In this document: positions 60,150 through 64,000 of the stretch, one piece after another
How the letters are laid out: each line of letters begins with the position of its first letter
How positions within the stretch are numbered: the stretch's first letter is position 1
From: Kryptolebias marmoratus
Lineage: Eukaryota > Chordata > Actinopteri > Cyprinodontiformes > Rivulidae
Direction: 5' to 3'
DNA: 64,000 bases
Assembly: GCF_001649575.2 (NCBI RefSeq)
Contig: NC_051445.1
Coordinates: 8,614,561 to 8,678,560 of the forward strand
Made by a program: the position numbers and the translations under genes
Notes under the pieces: generated by a model
Database searches by the model: none
Seen by the model: the letters and a program-made list of their open reading frames with translations, nothing else
Told to the model about the DNA's origin: nothing

Positions 60150-62060
60150 ACAATACATTGGTTCAGATAGTCAGTGGATATGAATGAAAATTTTACAAAT
60201 ATGCAGCATCTTTTGAGTTTAATGAATATATTCTGTAGGTCTCAACATTACTTGTCATGTCACAATCAAAGCTTTCTTTAGTCACATGCAGCAAATTTAA
60301 TCCCTTCAGCTAAGACGCTTAAAAAATATTTAAACTTGTTGTATCTTGTGATATTGACTTCATAGAAGGACTGATGAAGAAAACCCACGAATACGGTGTC
60401 TTTCAGACAAAATAAGGCAAGGATCTAGTTGGAAAATGCTTTGAGACTTCTCAGATTTGTGCCAGAATCCGCTTCGTACTTGACATACGTAGCTGCCCTT
60501 GTCATATTTTAGTTGTTTCTCAGTTGAACTAGTTTCCTTGAGTCACCTTTACTTGTTATTAGGCCCTTTTCTTGGAAGTCATTTTGGCTCTTCGTTACAG
60601 GAAAAGCCATGATGGAACTGTGAATATTGTTGTTTACTCAGTTTCATTTTAGCCCAGGAATTTTCCAGTGACACAACATCCACAGAATCAAACAGGGATC
60701 CAACTTCTCCAACTAAAACACAACCATTATCAATCATACTAACTCTGCCTCTTCTTTTCCTGCTGTGTCTGTTGTGAAAATGTATACTTCATTATGATTT
60801 TCTTTTCTTTATATTTTTGTATATGTTAATTTCAATGACCAAAGGTTTTGATTTTGTTTACATGGTATAAATTTGACCTGTCTACTTGCTTTTCATTATG
60901 TTGTTATTGCCTCTATCTTTTTCCTACATTTATTGTAACCGCGGTAGAGTTTTATGTTAGTGACTTTTTTTTTTTTGGGACAAGTAAACATGTATCTGAT
61001 TAGATTGTGTTCATCTAGTTGCTTGTGCTTCAAATTAGATGTTTTCTGCAGCATAAGGGCTCATTCTGTGATTTAAAATGTTTTACTTCACACTAACGTG
61101 CCCGAGAGCCTCTTGGATTTCGATTGTGCCATGGGAACTTGAAATGGTCCAGGACGAATAATTGTGTAAGTGATGATAGAAATGCATTAAATTTCAAAAC
61201 AATATGGTTTTAGTGTCTGATTGATTTGTCCAAACGGTCTGTTTATACTAACTTATTTTGAATTCCACTGAAGCAGTACTGTTGTGCATTTTCATGTCTT
61301 CGAAGACTGATTACCAACCGTGAGGTTCAGCAAGAGTTCACATTCACAGATCATGTTCACAAGATAATAACTGCGCCTGGTCGACTGGTTTGTTCTTGTC
61401 TCAGAACGCAAATCTGAAGAGGCAAATGCATTTCGAAAACTTGAGAATTAAAAATAAAATTATCTAATATTACATGAATGTCTTTGAAAGACAAACACGT
61501 TTTCTAACAACCATCATAGCTTACATAATAATAAAATAGAATTTTACTTGATAATAGCAAACACAAATCCAGATAGTCTAGAGTGGGATGATGATTTGAC
61601 CGATGGATTCATAACCTTGATTGAATTTAAAATTTATTTTGAAGCATACAGTGCTTTTGCCAAGAACTTTGTACAGGATGAGTTGCAAACCAATCAAGTT
61701 TTACACAAACATACTGTTTATTTCTCACAACTTTATTAAAGAGTGTAACCGATGAGACCAAATAAAATCACAAGTTGGATTAAGAGAAGAAAGATGAAAA
61801 GTTCTTTATAACTCACTCAGCAGTTTAAAGTAAAATAATACCAGATTTCACATAAAAAATGAGACACCCTAGAGCCTTGTTATTGAGGTCAGAGTGATGC
61901 TGAGCCCTTATTTTCTTACAGCAAATCTTATCAAAGCCTTGATCAGATTTCTTGGCATGTGTTTGTTTTCCTACTTTAAATGTGATGGTTGGGAAACTCT
62001 TCATACCTTTGGCAGGTGCTGAATGGACCATGGATCCGATTTCAGACATCAGCACCAACC
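60150..62060. other. intergenic, nothing recognised
   Basis: 1.9 kb of AT-rich sequence between pafah1b3 and the CXCL17-like gene. A short open frame at 61548-61739 has no recognisable homology and no ATG start. Confidence 0.4.
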
Positions 62061-62062
62061 TT

Positions 62063-62068
62063 TATAAA
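62063..62068 (+). promoter_or_regulatory. TATA box of the CXCL17-like gene
   Basis: TATAAA (62063-62068), about 100 bases upstream of the start codon. This would place transcription near 62093-62098 with a leader of about 70 bases. Such TATA promoters are common for small secreted immune proteins. Confidence 0.5.
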
Positions 62069-62166
62069 GAGATAGGTCGATTCCTTCCCTTCAGAGGAAC
62101 AGAAGTTGGTGCAAAAACAGGATTTCTTTCCCTGGAAGCGCTGAATTGTTCTGACTTCCCTACAAC

Positions 62167-62976
62167 ATGGCATCAAGACTTCTTTTGCTGTCAATACTTG
62201 TCCTGTTCATACTCATTGAACAAATTCAAGGTAGGATATACTTTTAATAAATTGACCACATTCATATCCTATTTGTATTGTTTTAAGATTTTTTTTATAA
62301 CTTTGTTGAAGGTGTTCCTGAGGTATATGAACTGTCTCGGAATAATGGTATGGGAAATTGATTTTATTTAACACAATTCAACTGCATCATTAATAAGAAG
62401 CTAGTCAACTTTATCTATCTTTGTTTAGTTTTAATGACATGTTAAGTGTTTTTTTCTGAGTTTGATATGAATTGTGTCCCAGCCTCTTCTGGAGGACATC
62501 CACAGACTTCACTTCCAATCATTACCCGGAGACATAACAGAAAACCTTGTAACTGTAAAGGTAAATTAAGTATTTTGAAAGACCTACATTAAAGCTATGT
62601 GTTGTTTAAAATGCTATAGTTACAAAATGGAGTATGTAGTATGTCACTCAAACTGATTTGTATTTTTTTGTTTGCTCCTGTAAATCTGGGTCATCTTGCA
62701 ACAGGAAAGGAGACGGCAAAGACATATTGCCAGTGCCTGCAGTCTGCCAATGGCAATTCTAAAAAATGTAAGTTTAAACTAAAGCTAAAATAAATTAAAT
62801 CTACAGAAGTGTTGACTGCAGATTTTCAGTGTGTTAGACATTAACTTTCTCTTGTTTTTCTCTTTACCCCATTTCCTAATCTGTTTGGAATCATGAAACT
62901 ACAAGGGAAACAAAAGTGCCAGACGAAAAAATGTAGGCGTTTCAGATATCCACAACCCGTTCCCATCCCCATCTGA
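62167..62976 (+). CDS. cxcl17: small secreted basic six-cysteine protein, CXCL17-like
   Basis: Four coding exons, 62167-62230, 62483-62560, 62705-62767 and 62906-62976, give 91 residues. All three introns are phase 1 with GT-AG borders. A signal peptide (MASRLLLLSILVLFILIEQ) is followed by a short linker (LPIITRRHNRKP). Six cysteines then come as CNC, CQC and C-x4-C, in a Lys/Arg-rich context, and the protein ends RYPQPVPIPI. Human CXCL17 has the same order: CEC, CPC, a C...C pair, strong positive charge, and a C-terminus ending ALPL. It also has four exons and lies near CNFN, MEGF8 and PRR19. CXCL17 is a mucosal attractant and antimicrobial protein; recent work pairs its C-terminal end with GPR25. 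The overall identity is low, so orthology rests on layout, cysteines, C-terminus and synteny. An unrelated basic peptide remains possible. AATAAA at 63152-63157. Confidence 0.7.
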
Positions 62977-63025
62977 GCAACAGACACGATCCCTCTTTAC
63001 ACACTGCATGCAAAAATAAATAATA

Positions 63026-63049
63026 AATATATATATATATATATATATA
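63026..63049. repeat. (TA)n microsatellite
   Basis: Short TA run in the 3' UTR of the CXCL17-like gene. Confidence 0.9.
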
Positions 63050-63151
63050 ACAAAATTTGACATGGGATTTTTTTTTCTTCTTTCTTTTATTGTATGCATG
63101 TTTTACATTGTAAAATAAGTGCTTTTACAAGAAATTTCCTGTTCCTTTCTC

Positions 63152-63157
63152 AATAAA
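63152..63157 (+). terminator. poly(A) signal of the CXCL17-like gene
   Basis: AATAAA, 176 bases after the stop codon, followed by a T/G-rich stretch (CGTTTTGGTGTTTGTTTG). Confidence 0.7.
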
Positions 63158-63583
63158 GTTTCCACAAAATCCGTTTTGGTGTTTGTTTGATTGATTAAAA
63201 AGTAAATCTAGTAAATACATATTTAAATAAATGTCAACATCTAGATGTAACTTAAATAACACAATGTTTAATAAAACAAAACAAAAAAGAACAGATTTAG
63301 TAGGAAAATGGCAAATAATTTTAAAGATGTTTTCAGCAATTTAAAAAGATAAAACTTATGATTCTCATTGTAAAATAACACATGTACATTTGTGTGCATT
63401 GGGTAAACTCTCAGCCAGTAATAAAAGTGACAATAATAATAAATTTAGCAGAACCATAATTTGCCAATAATTAAGACAATATGTGGAGTCTACAGTTTAC
63501 CCTCAGTTGTTTCACTATAAGATTGGTTTTAAAGATTCTAGAGAGATGAAGAAGCCTTCAGGCTGGTTGGACTTTATATGGAC

Positions 63584-63672
63584 TCAAAGAAAAAGCAAGT
63601 GGGCCGAGAGAGCACACAGCCCCATAAACATCAGACCTCCTTTGGTGACGAAATGGGTCGCAGAGGCTTGAG
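63584..63672 (-). CDS. possible last exon of a GPI-anchored or tail-anchored protein (partial)
   Basis: The minus strand shows a good acceptor (TTTTTCTCTACCAG) followed by an open stretch in one frame: QASATHFVTKGG, then LMFMGLCALSAHLLFL and a stop. Small residues followed by about 16 hydrophobic residues at the very C-terminus are typical of a GPI-attachment signal. The rest of the gene would lie beyond the right edge. On human 19q13 the neighbourhood of CXCL17 holds CEACAM and Ly6/uPAR-type GPI-anchored genes, which fits but does not prove it. Other frames of the same exon close quickly. Confidence 0.35.
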
Positions 63673-64000
63673 CTGGTAGAGAAAAATATGACAGTAAAAA
63701 AAAATGTTTAAAGATCTGAGTGAAGTATAATAATATTTACAACACAAGAAACCCATATTACTTAAAAAATAATGTTATTGCAGCAGTAATAAAACTATTG
63801 AGGTGGACTTTATTAGTTTTACTTTACAAACAATTTAAACTATAAACTCATTTTTTTGGATTAATTTGTTGTTGTTGTTTGTTTTGGCTTAAACCTTTCT
63901 TGTGATTTTATTAGATATTACAAAACAAGTTTTGATAAAAATAAAAACATGAGGGAGATACAGCAATTACCACATCAAAAGTAACAAAAAAAAAAAGAGT

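Noticed and set aside
61548..61739. Open frame upstream of the CXCL17-like gene
   Set aside because: No ATG start, no homology, AT-rich composition like the surroundings.

Overview
This window looks like nuclear DNA from a bony fish, probably a teleost. It is AT-rich, the genes have small introns with canonical GT-AG junctions, and the repeats are of teleost type (hAT elements and fold-back MITEs, LINE 3' ends, tRNA-derived SINEs). The receptor genes also match the teleost Cxcr3 and Tlr21 sets. I could not assign a species.

Layout. 1-3149 (-): 5' exons of megf8, cut by the left edge. 4730-8185 (-): a complete six-exon TRIM E3 ligase (RING, B-box, coiled coil, PRY-SPRY). 8.4-21 kb: gene-poor and repeat-rich, with a 1.13 kb hAT element bounded by an 8-bp target duplication, MITEs, a LINE remnant and a broken gag-like region. 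21.7-32.3 kb (+): two almost identical CXCR3-like chemokine receptor copies 9.4 kb apart, both with the same frameshift, separated by LINE and SINE debris. 36.3-37.7 kb (-): a diverged CXCR3-like receptor lacking the DRY motif. 40.3-41.5 kb (-): a further chemokine receptor with intact signalling motifs. 45.7-46.3 kb (+): cornifelin (cnfn). 48.5-51.4 kb (+): a TLR11-family Toll-like receptor, best read as tlr21. 52.0-54.9 kb (-): prr19. 56.8-59.7 kb (+): pafah1b3, head to head with prr19. 62.2-63.0 kb (+): a small four-exon secreted basic six-cysteine protein that resembles CXCL17. 63.6 kb (-): a possible last exon of a GPI-anchored or tail-anchored protein.

Synteny. megf8, cnfn, prr19 and pafah1b3 are neighbours on human 19q13.2, where CXCL17 also lies near CNFN and LIPE. 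The window therefore preserves an ancient vertebrate linkage group into which fish have placed a cluster of immune receptors (TRIM, CXCR3 family, another chemokine receptor, TLR21).

Most interesting points. (1) The CXCL17-like gene at the expected syntenic place, with CxC, CxC and C-x4-C cysteines, four exons and a C-terminal hydrophobic-Pro-hydrophobic end like that of human CXCL17. (2) Apparent gene conversion that homogenised two older CXCR3 paralogues and shared one frameshift between them. (3) A CXCR3-like receptor that has lost DRY, the Asn of NPxxY and apparently both conserved disulphide cysteines, so a probable decoy. (4) A TLR21 with Leu in place of the usual BB-loop Pro. All exon models were read by eye and checked for reading phase; none has been tested against transcripts.
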